From the NCBI GenBank assembly GCA_036346355.1, contig CM070585.1, forward strand, positions 4,665,001 through 4,729,000: DNA of 64,000 bases, read 5' to 3'. This DNA is from Rhipidocladum racemiflorum. Taxonomy: Eukaryota; Streptophyta; Magnoliopsida; Poales; Poaceae. The notes beneath the pieces are model-generated. The model was not told the DNA's origin. It ran no database searches and saw only the letters and a list, made by a program, of their open reading frames with translations. A program made the translations under genes and the position numbers. Positions 22,955-34,614 of this stretch are shown one piece after another (the first letter of the stretch is position 1; each line of letters starts with the position of its first letter).

Positions 22955-23358
22955 AAGGGGGAGTGATCTTTAGCGTCGTTTAGCGTCGGTTGTCTAGTTG
23001 TCATTGTCGTGGGCTCGTCTTTTGTTGTTTACCTTTCCGTCTGTCGCTTGTGGACTTGCTTTTGTTGCTGTTTATTGTCGCTAAACTCTATTATCTTCTT
23101 TATCCTTGTTATGACATTGAGTTTACCTTTCGCATGGTTCTTTTTCAATTATTTGTGACGCAAATTTAATTGATTCTTTGCTTTAGGGGGAGCTCCTCGT
23201 TGTATCTCTTTAAATATGTGCATTCGTTTCCACTCATTTACTCTAATGCACACATTTAGGGGGAGCTCCACTCTTTATTTTGATGTACTAAGTCATTTTC
23301 ACACCTTACTCCTTTGAGTTTAATTGTGTTGTCATCAATTCACCAAAAAGGGGGAGAT
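22955..23358 (+). other. Polypurine-tract cluster of SIRE A
   Basis: AAGGGGGAG-type motifs occur near 22956, 23185, 23259 and 23347, the last directly abutting the 3' LTR at 23359. The terminal one primes plus-strand synthesis. Repeated tract-like copies upstream are a habit of this lineage. Confidence 0.75.
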
Positions 23359-24768
23359 TGAAAGTGCATCTAGGCCCCTCATTTTATTTTGGTGATTAAT
23401 GATGACACAATTAAAGAGATATAATATTTCAATCAAGTATAATGCAGATCTCGAGATTACATCAAGTTTGAAATGACTTTGGACGTCTCCACGAGTATCA
23501 AATTTCAACCAAAAACGGCATCAAGATGAAGACTTGTAATTTTCCTTTTTAATTGAGTCTTAAGGATAGCCGTACTATTAAGAGGGTACTACGGAAAATC
23601 GCTTTTAGGTTGTGCATGTGCTCAAAATCAAAACTTGCATCCAAAACTAGCACTCAAAACTTGCATTTTTCAAAAATCTGAATTCCAACCGAGCCAGTCA
23701 ACTCGGAGAGTCCGGACATACAGTCCGGAGTATCCGGACTCAGTCCGGAGTCTCCGGACATTTTGTCCGGAGTCTCCGGGTTAACCCACTCGGCCAAAAT
23801 TGTGATTTCCGGAGAGTCCGGAGTATCCGGACATTTAGTCCGGAGAGTCCGGACAACCCGGAGTCTCCGGGTTTTATGTCCGGAGTCTCCGGCCTGTTCA
23901 AAAAAGGAAAAGCGGCTAGTTTTCAAAAATGTATTTAAAGCCACCCCTTCTTCTCCAACGGCTAGGACTGCTTTTGAGCTCATTCATTGCAGCATTCAAG
24001 CCCTCTCTAACACTTCCAAAGCATTCAATAGAGCCCTCACTTCCTCCCACCATTTGATTTGGTTGTTGATCCCTTTTGGTGAGGAGAGGAAGAAGAAAAG
24101 TGCTAGGTGCATTCATTTCGAGTTGTTGAGCACTAGTTCATCCTCCAAGCGACTTCCGCGGTGCTATTACTCTTGGAGGTTGAAGGTCTCCTAGACGGCT
24201 AGGAGTCACCGGGAGCTACCAACTTGTGTGGTGAGCCCCGGTCGTTTGTGAAGGCGAGTCTCGCCTCCGAAAGGAAAGAGACAAGGAGTGAAGCCGGCGA
24301 GTGCATTTGTGCAACACCGGGAGGAAAGCGGGTTGAAAGAGACCCCGGCTCAAGTGTGACCGAGCCACCTCAACGGAGACGTAGGATTCCCTTCAAGAAT
24401 CCGAACTTCGGTGAAAAATCACTTCTCTCTCGCTCTTTCTTGTGTTGCTTGTGTGGATTTGTCTCCATAAAGCGTAGATCTAGCTCTTTGTCTAGCTTTA
24501 ATTCAAATCCATACTAGCACTTGCTTTAGGTTGTTATTGTCATCTACTTTTAGTAGTATTTTGTGCAAGTTTGAAGAACTTTCATTGTGCTCCCGAGCCA
24601 CCCATCCCGGAGACTCCGGTATAAAGTACCGGACACTCCGGACAAGCCGGAGTATCCGGACCAAAACCCGGAGACTTCGGATTGACCATCTCGGGAAAGT
24701 TTAATTCCGCTGCTATTTTTTAATTCGCCTATTCACCCCCCCTCTAGGCGACATCATCGGTCCTTTCA
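23359..24768 (+). repeat. 3' LTR of SIRE A
   Basis: Nearly identical to 12662-14081. Visible differences include GATATAATA for GATCTAATA, loss of a short TGTTTGTA-type repeat near 24450, and ACTTCGG for ACTCCGG near 24675. It contains the same two palindrome arrays (23705-23892, 24608-24682). Confidence 0.95.
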
Positions 24769-25422
24769 GTGGTTCCTAACTAGGTTCAGTTTGCTCGAAG
24801 CTGATTTTATTTGCAATAGAATAGTAAGTTCAACATTGCCAAGTTAAAAGATTAATTGAAATGAAGGATAGCTACTTCGTGAATAGCTGTAAGACAAGAC
24901 ATTTATAACGTAAACAAGTGATCATCTGAAATCTCACGATAATCCAACCATCCCATGCCAACCACCAACCATTAATCCTAATTTCGAAATCACAAGCCAG
25001 AATCTGGCCAAGCCCGACTCCCAAACCAATCGACCCATTTTCCAAAGTACCTTCAGTGATCCAAAACCAAACTCTGTAGATTTATTCTTTGCAGAGATTG
25101 TACACTTTACCCACACGACACATTCTAGCAATCATATCTGCCATGCCACGCGATACTAACCGTATCCATTTTGCTAGACTGTGGCACAACCGTTCCATTC
25201 ATTGGAGTTAATCTTGCACTAGCCCAGTGATGTTTACCCTTGCCATGTGTGGGAGCACCCGCGATGGTTTACACCCCATCACGCTCTCCCAGACCAGTTG
25301 GAAGTCAGGCCAGTACATGAGGTACTAACAATGGTTTACACCCCAACGCGCCCTTCCAACCCTGAACACTCAGTAGCAACGATGGTTTATGCCCCATCGT
25401 GTCCTTATACCACAGCAAGGCA

Positions 25423-25590
25423 GAATTTTTTTTATAAATAATCATTTTTTATTCGCTTAATACAATAATATACTTACATTTTTTTATTTCAGAAGTGAAC
25501 GCTTTTCGCTACGTCGCCGTAGCGGTCGGACTTTTCGCGCCACGTCAGCGCGAAAAATACCATTTCGCGCCACGTCATCGCGAAGTGGTC
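25423..25590 (+). repeat. Left TIR of the MULE with subterminal palindromes
   Basis: The first 94 bases match the inverted right end with one single-base indel in a T run, and homology continues to about 140 bp. Inside are two dyads, TTTCGCGCCACGTCAGCGCGAA (arms TTTCGCGC/GCGCGAAA) near 25534 and a sister near 25562. These are candidate transposase-binding sites. A GC-rich stretch continues to about 25700. Confidence 0.9.
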
Positions 25591-25805
25591 CACGTGGCGG
25601 GGGGCGGCGAACTCGCGCCCGGTCGGGCGCGACTTGGGCGCTGTCGCGCCACCTCACCGCGACGGGCATTGGGGCCGGGTGGGCGGCTGGGCCGGCAACT
25701 GACAGAGCAATAATGCTCCCTCCCTCCTCAAGCGCATTATTGCTCCCCTCCCAACCGAGCGGCCGCTCCAAGCAGAGAGAAGACAAGAGAAAGAACCAGG
25801 AAAGA

Positions 25806-25893
25806 AAAGAAGAAGAAGAAGAAGAAGAAGAAGAAGAAGAAGACGAGGAGGAGGAGGAGGAGGAGGAGGAGAGGAGGAGGAGGAGGAGGAGCA
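25806..25893 (+). repeat. GAA/GGA purine tract in MULE 5' region
   Basis: (GAA)n changes to (GAG/GAC)n and then (GGA)n. A mirror-like pyrimidine tract lies at the other end of the element (about 48310-48405), so the two belong to a degraded outer inverted repeat. It is followed by CGTTCGTCG repeats (25915-25955), possibly 5' UTR of the transposase. From 25960 to 26442 is AT-rich sequence, likely a 5' UTR intron. Confidence 0.7.
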
Positions 25894-26605
25894 GAGTATT
25901 TTTTTTTTGGTGCTCGTTCGTCGTTTGTTCTTGGTTCGTTCGTCGTTCGTCGGTTAGTAAATTTTCTAATTATTTTTTCGTCAATGTAATTTATATATAT
26001 GTAGGAAAATTGTAGGTAGTCTTCAAAAACTAGTATAGTAATCTAAAATAATGTATTATGTAACTAATTTTGTTTTGTGCATAATTTATGTAATTATGTG
26101 TGAATAATGTTGTATATGTGCAAATAATGTTGGTACGTAATATAATATTGGCCTAGAAATATATTAGTTGGAATATGTAACTATTAGAGCGAAAAAAAAT
26201 GTTGTTCGTTCGGCAAAATTAACATAGTAGATAGAATTTATTTATGAGACTAAAAAAAGTAGGTTTAGATAGATTAAAAGATGGTATGTACAAAAAAAGA
26301 AAATAAGGATAGAAAAAAATTTGGGGACACAGGAAAATTGTTAAGTAAAATGTAAATATTGTTATGGTATGAACTAAATATTGCAGCACACACCGTAAAA
26401 TTGTTAGGGTATCAACTAAAACGTAATTTCAATTTTCTCCTTTGTGAATCATGTGATGAAAAATTGGCTTGATCTTGTGCTGAAAAATTGGTTAGGATTA
26501 ACCTTGCAAAATTGCTTGCATGAAGGACCAAACATTCAAACATCCAAAAACAGAAACTTTGCATTTGCGCCGAACCAAATAACTAAAAATCGCGTTTTTC
26601 GCATG

Positions 26606-26912
26606 TATGACGGACCAAACTTTTTGGTCTGTCATAAACGTGATTTTGATGCTTTTACGCTTGTACAAGAAATCGCGTTTTTTCCATGTATGACGGACCA
26701 AATTTTACAGTGCATCATACATGCTTTTGGTGACTTCGTTTTTCAATGTATGACAGACCAAAGATTTTGGTCTCATCATACACATGCTTTGGGCGATCTC
26801 ATTTTTCCCATGTATGATGAGACCAAACTCTTTGGTACATCATACACATGTTGATAGCAAACTCATACTTCCCATGTATGATGACCAAATGTTTTGGTCC
26901 ATACACATGCTT
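26606..26912 (+). repeat. Five tandem hairpins in the SIRE-type B LTR
   Basis: The dyad TATGACGGACCAAA...TTTGGTCNGTCATA recurs at about 26606, 26689, 26749, 26813 and 26877 (spacing 83, 60, 64 and 64). Arms are 12-14 bp with short loops. The 3' LTR holds the same array at 34778-35072, where the first and fourth hairpins are perfect. Confidence 0.88.
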
Positions 26913-27250
26913 TTGGCGGTTTTGAGCAAAATTGAAATGGTTTGAATTTGAAATTATGAAATTTGTGATGATTTCATGATGCGTGTTTTGAAGTGGACTT
27001 TATGCAATGCTCATGTGAGTAGTTGCATGGATTGACCTTGAGTCAAGTCGTGGACTTGTGCTCGGATTTGTTTTGTGGTTTGTTCATGTGCAGGTATTGC
27101 TCGAAGACGAATGTGGTCGATGACGGGACCGGAACTAGGTTCATGGAGGAACTGAGGTTCGGGACTAGGTTCAGGAGGAACCGAGGTCTTGGTGGTCAAG
27201 GATGTCATGCGGGGACGTTCGGGCTAAGGGAATGGTGCACATGAAGAATG

Positions 27251-27380
27251 GTTAGTCACGTGAGAATGGCAGGAGGTCATTCGCGTGCAAAGTGTTAGTC
27301 ACGTGAGTATGGCAGGTGGCCATACGCGTGCAAAGTGTTAGTCACGTGAGTATGGTAGGGTTGCCATACAGCGTGCAAGA
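27251..27380 (+). promoter_or_regulatory. Three 43-bp repeats with G-box upstream of TATA
   Basis: Units start at 27251, 27294 and 27337: GTTAGTCACGTGAG plus a GTATGGC...GCCATAC dyad and GCGTGCAA. Each contains TCACGTGA, a palindrome with the CACGTG G-box bound by plant bZIP/bHLH factors. The TATA-like box lies about 100 bp downstream. The 3' LTR copy is at 35410-35537. Confidence 0.75.
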
Positions 27381-28131
27381 GTTGTACTCGACCAGGTTGG
27401 GCCAAGTAGAGTTGTGTTGGATACGGATTCCTTCTAGGAATAGGAATCGTATTCAGAACTCCTTGTGGGTTGGTGCTTTAAATAGGTGGGGGGTCTCCTG
27501 TTGAAAGGCACCAAGCAGAGCTAAGCGCATCAAGCCTTGAGCTTGGTTTTAGGGTTTGTACTCTTTTGATGAGAGTACTTTAGACAAAAGAAATAAAGAT
27601 CAATTCTTCTAGTTCCCGCATTGCTTCAACGTTCTCTTTTTGGTTCTTGTTTGCATGCTTGTTCTAGTTCTAGATTGGTTTTTGTTCTTTAAGTTTTATC
27701 TTGATTTGATCCATCAAAAACCTCTCTAGGGTATTGATCTAGTGTTTCTCAAAGTCTAGTTGATCAATCTTTTGTCGTTCTTGTTTAATCTTGAAGTTTT
27801 GATTAGATTGATTCTCGTCAAGTTCTGGATCAGCAAGCTTGCGAAGCTCATAACTTTTGATCCGTAAGTCCGATCGAGCTGATTCTTTTTGGGTTCGATT
27901 CGTATTGGAATCTAGTTTCTTGTGTCCAAATTTCAGATCAATCTAACGATTGGATCTCTGAGAATTCGCGTTTTACCGAACCTCTATCATTCTGTTTTTG
28001 TCGAAAACGAGGCAATTATTTGGTTCTGTTTTAGGGGTGAACTTTTAATAGGTCAAGAATTTGGTTTTAGCTTCCGCACAATCATTCACCCCCCCTCTGA
28101 TTGCTATATTCGTATACTTCGATCCTACAAG

Positions 28132-28143
28132 TGGTATCAGAGC
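28132..28143 (+). other. Primer-binding site of SIRE-type B
   Basis: TGGTATCAGAGC two bases after the LTR end, complementary to initiator-Met tRNA. Confidence 0.9.
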
Positions 28144-28181
28144 AAGGTTTCTCTAATCTATCTTAATCGGTGATTAGATCA

Positions 28182-31100
28182 ATGGATCGTTATTCGACAA
28201 AACCATGTGTGTTCGATGGTGTTGATTTTCAGTTTTGGAAGGCCAAGATGGAGGCGTTCATCCAAGCACAGGGCTTCACAATTTGGGAGAAGGTCTACAA
28301 GCCATATGAAGTCCTCGCAAGCGACAACGCCAACGACACCAATCTCACACATGTTGAAGCAAATAGCAAGGCGCGCAACTTGATCATCCAAGGCTTGGGA
28401 CGCAGCGACTTTGATCGTGTGGTTCATCTTCGATCCGCATATGAGGTATGGAAATCTCTTTGTGATTACCATGAGGGTTCTAACACCGCCAAAGAGGTTC
28501 GCCAAGATATTTACAAAAGAATACATGCGTTTTGAGATGAAACCTAGTGAATCAGTAGATGACTTCTTTGCACGTTTCAATAAAATTCTTAGCAATCTAC
28601 GTCTTTGTTGGAGTTAGCTACACTGATGCTGAAAATGCTCGACAATTGCTTAGTGCTTTGGACATGTCAGTGTGGGAGATGAAAGTAACATCTATACAAG
28701 AATCTACTACCATGAGCACACTCACATTAGATGTTCTTCTCTAAGTTGAAAACTCATGAGTTGGATGTTCTTGCCAGGAAGGGTAACATTAAATCAATTG
28801 CTTTGATCTCTAACCCTAACATGTCAAATGCAAATTCTTCTTCTAGCTTTGCCTTGTCTTCCATGTCTTCTTTAACAGATGAGCAACTTGAAGAGTTTCC
28901 TGAAGAAGATCTGGCACTACTCTCTTCTCGCTTTAACAAAACTTTGCAGAATGTGAGAATGAGAAAGAGAGGTGGTCCTCCAAGATGCTATGAGTGTGGT
29001 GACCTCAACCATATTCGCACAAATTGTCCTAAGCTTGCAGGAAAAACATCAAAGGAGGAGAAGGACAACGACAGAAGGAATGAGAAGAAAAGGTTCTCGT
29101 CAAATGATAGGAAGAAGAAGAGCTTCATCAACCGCAAGGTGGTTCACCGAGTTCTTTTCGCTCTTGAACAAGTCAATTTGAGCGATGTGGACTCGGAGAG
29201 CAGCGAAGATGATGCAACTCCAAGCAAGCATGATTTGATAGGATTATGTCTCATGGCAAGCAGCAAGGATAGCTTCACTGAGGGGCGACCACGACAATGA
29301 CTTCAATGAGGTAGATCCTCTTATGATGAATTAGCTATTGCCGTTGCTCGTCTTGGAAAATTGCTTGACAAACGTGATAAGAAAATTAAGAAACATGATT
29401 TCATTATTGAATCATTGAATGCTGAAATTGCTAGACTTAAGACTTTGATTCCTAGTGATGATACTTGCAAATCATGTGACTTAATTTACAATGAGCTCAC
29501 CTTGCTTAGGAAAGAACATGCTCTTTTGTTGCATCTAAATGAGAAAAATGAGAAACATGTTGTACATGCTAGCTGTTCCAATCGATGATTTGCATAGTTC
29601 AACTTCTTGTTCTAAATGCTCAACTCTTGAATTAAAATTGAAAGATGCAAATGCTAGGGTTTCTCAATTAACGATAATTTGCTTTCACATGAAATTCTCT
29701 CATGCTCAACTTGTCGCATAAGCAAAAGGAAAAGTAGATGTTCCCTGCAATAATTGTTTAACTCTTGCTAAGAAAGTTGTTTACTTGCAAAATTCTTTGG
29801 AACGTTTCACTAATGGCAAGAAGAAGTTGAACATGATTTTGGATCAATCTAAGGTTAGCACAAACAAGAGAGGTTTAGGTTTTGATCCTTATGCCACATA
29901 TGAAACTAAACCTCGACCGTTGTTCGGGCTCCTTGCAAAATTGAGTTATCTAATGAGCCTAAGAAAATTGCTTTTCAATCTTTGGTTTTATCTTCTACTA
30001 TGATGAATGCAAAATGTGCTTTTCTTGTTAAAGCTAAACATCATGTCAAGTACACTTGCACTCATTGTGGTAGAGATGGACACTTAGTAGATTTTTGCTT
30101 TAGACTAGCCAAACAAAGAAAAGAAGGAAAGAACTAAGGCTAGGTCAAATTTCAGCAAAGCACATTTTTATGCGCCTAGAGTGATGAAAACACCTTCGCT
30201 GTTCCTAGAAACATGGGAAAAGGCAAATCTGATTTTGTGCATAAAAATTATCGTGTTGTACCTCTTTGTTGTGCGTCGTGTGTCTCAAGATCGATTCCCA
30301 AAAATCTCATTCCTAACCCCAAGATCGAGACCTCGACATGTTTTGCTATGTAGGCTTCTCGCACGAGGAAGGAGAACATATGGCTAGTGGATTCGGATGC
30401 TCACGCCACATGTCCGGTGATAAGAATTGGTTCTCCTCCTCACTCGTGCATCTCGTCTTTGAAAGTGTTACTTTTGGAGATGCTTCTTCCTCTTCTGTTG
30501 TGGCAAAAGGTACAATAAAGGTAAGTGACAAGTTTATGTTCAAAGATGTAGCTCTTGTTGAAAATTTGAAATATAACTTGCTTTCTCTCTCAAATGCTTG
30601 ATGAAGATCTTGAGATAAGCTTTAAGAAAAATGAATGCAAAGTGCTAGATGCTTCAGGTGATCTTGTGTTCAAAATTTCTCGTTTTGGAAGAGTCTTTAA
30701 AGCTGATTTTGATGCATCACCTTCTTTTAAGCATAGGTGTCTAATTGCCAATGTTTCTAAAGATTTATTCTTTTGGCATCGTAGACTTGGTCATGTTGTT
30801 TTTAATCATCTTACTCGTGTAAGTGGTTTAGATCTTATACGTGGCTTGCCTAAGCTTAAGGGTGATAGCAATCTAGTATGTTCTTCTTGTAGACATGGTA
30901 AGATGATTGCAGGTTCACATCCACCTCTTACCATGGTGATGACAAATGCTCCAGGACAGCTTCTACATCTTGATACAGTTGGACCATCTCGAGTTCAATC
31001 CTTTGGAGGCAAACGGTATGTGCTTGTGATTGTTGATGATTTTTCTAGATACTCTTGGGTGTATTTTATGGCATCTAAGGATGAGGCTTTTAGTCATTTT

Positions 31101-33518
31101 AGAAGTCTTGTTCTTAGGCTTTTTGTTGACCATCCAGGAGCTCTCAAAGCTATTAGAAGTGATAATGGAACTGAATTCAAAAATGCTTCCTTTGATCTCT
31201 TTTGTGCTGAAAAAGGAATTGATCATCAATTTTCATCTCCTAGAGTGCCTCAACAAAATGGTGTAGTTGAAAGGAAAAATAGAACGTTAGTTGAAATGGC
31301 TAGAACTATGCTAGATGAGCATCACTCTCCTCGAAATTTTTGGGCTGAAGCGATTTCAACTGCTTGTTATGTTTCAAACCGTGTGTTTCTGAGATCAAAA
31401 TTGGGTAAGACTCCATATGAGCTTCGGTTTGGACATAGACCTTCTGTTTCTCACTTTCGAGTTTTTGGATGCAAATGTTTTGTCTTGAAATCTGGAAATC
31501 TTGATAAATTTGAAGCTAGATCAACTGATGGCATTTTTCTTGGATATCCTGCTCATACTCGTGGCTATCGTGTGCTTGTTTTGGAGACTAACAAAATTGT
31601 GGAAACTTGTGAAGTTACTTTTGATGAGGCTAGTCCAGGCACTAGTCCAAGCAATGCACAAAGCATATGTTCAGGGGGAGAAAATCTTTGAAGATAATGA
31701 TGATGTTGAAGATGAGGTCTTGACTCTTTCTAATGCACAACAAGCTGTAGCACCTTTGGCACCTACTACTACATCACCTACAGCTAACCATCCTCAAGCT
31801 ACAACATCATCTGTACATGCTGAAAATGAAGAAGGAGAAGGAGAAGTCTCAAAAGCCAATGCTCCCTTGCACATTCGTAAAATGCATCCATCTGAACAAA
31901 TGATTGGAGACCTAAATGAGAGAGTCACTGCGATCCAGGTTTATTCATTCGACACTCATACTCATTCTGCTTTAGTTGCTTCTTTTGAACCCAAAGATAT
32001 ATCTCATGCATTATCTCGACGAATCTTGGATCAATGCCATGCATGAAGAATTAGAGAATTTTGAACGAAATAAAGTTTGGAAACTTGTCTCACCACCTCC
32101 AGATTTTAATGTTATTGGAACTAGATGGGTTTTCAAAATAAACAAAGTGAGGATGGTGTTGTTGTTAGAAACAAGGCTAGATTGGTTGCTCAAGGTTACA
32201 CTCAAATTGAAGGCTTAGATTTTGATGAAACCTTTGCTCCTGTTGCTAGAATTGAAGCCATTAGAATCCTTTTAGCTTTTGCTGCATCCAAAGGTTTCAA
32301 ATTGTATCAAATGGATGTGAAAAGTGCTTTTCTGAATGGCTACATAAATGAGGAGGTTTATGTCAAGCAACCACCTGGTTTTGAAAATCCAAAGTTTCCA
32401 AATCATGTGTTCAAACTAACAAAAGCTTTGTATGGTTTGAAACAAGCCCCTAGAGCATGGTATGATAGGCTAAAAACCTTTTTACTTGAAAAGGGCTTTT
32501 AATGGGAAAGGTTGACAAAACTCTCTTTTACTCAAGCAAGGCAATGATCAACTATTCGCTCGGATTTATGTTGATGATATTATCTTTGGTGGTTCATCTC
32601 ATGTTTTAGTGACTGAGTTTTCAGTAAACAATGAGGAAGGAGTTTGAGATGAGTATGATGGGTGAGTTGACATACTTTTTGGGATTTCAAATCAAGCAAA
32701 GCGAAGGATGGTACTTTTGTGCATCAAAGCAAATATACAAGAGACTTGCTACATCGTTTTGGGATGGAAAACAAGAAGCCGATCATGACACCTATGGAGA
32801 GCACTTGCGCCTTGACCTGATGAAGATGGTGAGCCAGTTGATCAAAAGGAATATAGAAGCATGATAGGTTCACTTTTGTACCTCAACGCATCAAGGCCGG
32901 ATATACAATTTCTTTGTGTGCTTGTGTGCTCGTTTTAAGCTTCCCCACGTGCTTCACATCGACAAGTGTCAAAAGGATTTTCGGTATCTTCATGGAACTC
33001 AAGATTTTGGCATTTGGCTTTCGCTTCCTCATGCATTAGTTTGAGATCTTTTTCGATGCTGATTTTGGAGGATGTAGAATTGATAGGAAGAGCACTTCTG
33101 GTTCATGTCACTTCTTGGGAAATTCTCTCATTGCATGGTCATCTAGAAAGCAATCTTCTGTTGCACAATCAAGCTATGAATCTGAATATGTGGCTGCTTT
33201 GCTAGTTGTTGTTCTCAAATTCTTTGGATAGTAGCTACACTTAAAGATTATGGGGTTATTTTGGATAGTGTTCCTCTTACGTGTGATAACACTAGTGCAA
33301 TTTGCATTGCTAAGAACCCTGTGCAACATTCAAGAACAAAACATATTGACATCAGATTTCACTTTCTTAGAGATCATGTTGAAAAAGGCAACATTGTGCT
33401 TCATCATGTGGATCTTGAACATCAATTGGCGGACATTTTCACAAAACCTTTGTCTTCTTCTCGTTTTGCTTTTATTCGGGGAGAACTTGGAATTGTTCAT
33501 CCAATGGGATTGTTTTGA
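28182..33518 (+). pseudogene. Gag-Pol of SIRE-type B, multiply frameshifted
   Basis: Gag starts at ATG 28182 (GVDFQFWKAKMEAFIQAQG) and breaks near 28500 and 28600. A CCHC knuckle CYECGDLNHIRTNC lies near 28987-29028. Integrase is the longest intact part (30594-31691): HRRLGH...CSSCRHGK, LHLDTVGP, RSDNGTEF and NGVVERKN, giving the D-D-E triad. RT: KARLVAQGY, MDVKSAFLNG (32300-32340) and YVDDI near 32569, just past a frameshift. RNase H: the C-terminal part at 33261-33518 ends in ADIFTKPL. At least eight frame breaks make it non-functional. Confidence 0.9.
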
Positions 33519-33867
33519 GGGGGAGTTTCTTTGCCAAGTTCTTTCACTTGATGAGCTCACTTTATCATATTTCTTTATATACTATATAATTGAGCTAATA
33601 TATGATAATCTAAATTGTCTCACTTGAACTAAGAATGACATTGCGAAATTCCCTGATCTGATTGCCTATAGCTAAATACTCTGTGATATCTTACTCTTCT
33701 AGGCTTGATATTGAATCCTCTTGACAAATTTGGGCTATGAAGCAAGTGTGGTTTCAACTTTACTCTTTCATAAGACCATTTAATCATTTTTGCATGTTTA
33801 TAATCAAAGAAAAAGAAAAAAGAAAAGGGAATAAAAAAGGGGGTGTTAAAAGCAAAAGCTTCAAGTT

Positions 33868-33961
33868 GTATGCTTCAAGCATGCCATTCCCTCAAAGATA
33901 AGATGTATGCTTCAAGCATGCCACTCCTAGAAAATAAAAGAAGTATGCTTCAAGCATGCCA
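33868..33961 (+). repeat. Three palindromic repeats in the 3' non-coding region
   Basis: GTATGCTTCAAGCATGCCA starts at 33868, 33905 and 33943 (spacing 37 and 38). The core ATGCTTCAAGCAT is an odd-centred palindrome. It lies between the end of pol and the polypurine tracts. Confidence 0.88.
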
Positions 33962-34317
33962 CATGCGATTTATTGTTTAAAGATTAAATTGGTCTACTAG
34001 ATTGGAGTTGAAACTACTTGCTCGCCCTAAGTTGTTAGTTGCTTCAATTTTTTAAAGCCTTGCTTTTCTCGCTAAGATCTTGCTTAGTACTTGGCTATAG
34101 TTGACTAAATTGAGGTTGAGATGCATGTCATTCCCTAACTTGTTAAAATCACTTCAAGATCATGTATTTTGCATATTATGTGATATATAAGGTTATATGA
34201 TCGAATGAGCTCATCTTTTCCTATCTTGGCACTCACATGTTTCTCCTTGTGAAATCTTTGCTACAGGAAAAATTTTGAACAAATTCTCTCTTTTGTACTC
34301 TTGATGAATCCATTGTC

Positions 34318-34614
34318 AAAGGGGGAGATATTTTGGGAATATTTGAGAAGTTCAAAGAAAAAAGGGAAAAAGTTTTTTTTTTTTTGGAAATTTGAGCTTT
34401 TTGGGAAAAGTTTGGAGAATTTTGGAATTCCTGGACACATTGCACATTCACACACATTTTCATTCTCAGGGGGAGATTTTGTTTTGCCTTTTTGTCAAGG
34501 GGGAGGTTCTGTGTTTTGGTGTTAATCCTTTGGATCTCAAAATCTTTTAAAAAAAGAGAATGCCAATGTTCAAATCTAAAGTGGTGTTACCAATGTTTTC
34601 ATCAAGGGGGAGAT
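34318..34614 (+). other. Polypurine-tract cluster of SIRE-type B
   Basis: AAGGGGGAGAT-like motifs lie near 34318, 34468, 34498 and 34604. The last abuts the 3' LTR at 34615 and is the likely functional tract. Another, GAGGGGGAG, follows the pol stop near 33518. Confidence 0.75.

Larger units (their letters stand above)
12662..24768 (+). mobile_element. SIRE/Maximus-lineage Ty1-copia retrotransposon (SIRE A)
   Basis: Complete element of 12,107 bp with LTRs of 1,420 and 1,410 bp beginning TGAAAGTGC and ending CCTTTCA. The TSD GTGGT is exact at 12657-12661 and 24769-24773. It has an initiator-Met-type primer-binding site, gag with a CCHC knuckle, integrase, RT and RNase H, then 3 kb containing an env-like gene and several polypurine tracts, as in the SIRE lineage. 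By eye the LTRs differ at roughly a dozen bases plus a few small indels, so it is a recent insertion. It sits inside the reverse Tekay-like LTR. Seven CCGG-N5-CCGG arrays are spread through it. Confidence 0.95.
26443..28129 (+). repeat. 5' LTR of SIRE-type B
   Basis: 1,687 bp. In order: hairpin array (26606-26912), three 43-bp G-box repeats (27251-27380), TATA-like TTTAAATAGG (27477-27486), a polyadenylation-like AATAAAG near 27591, and the terminus GATCCTACA. Confidence 0.95.
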
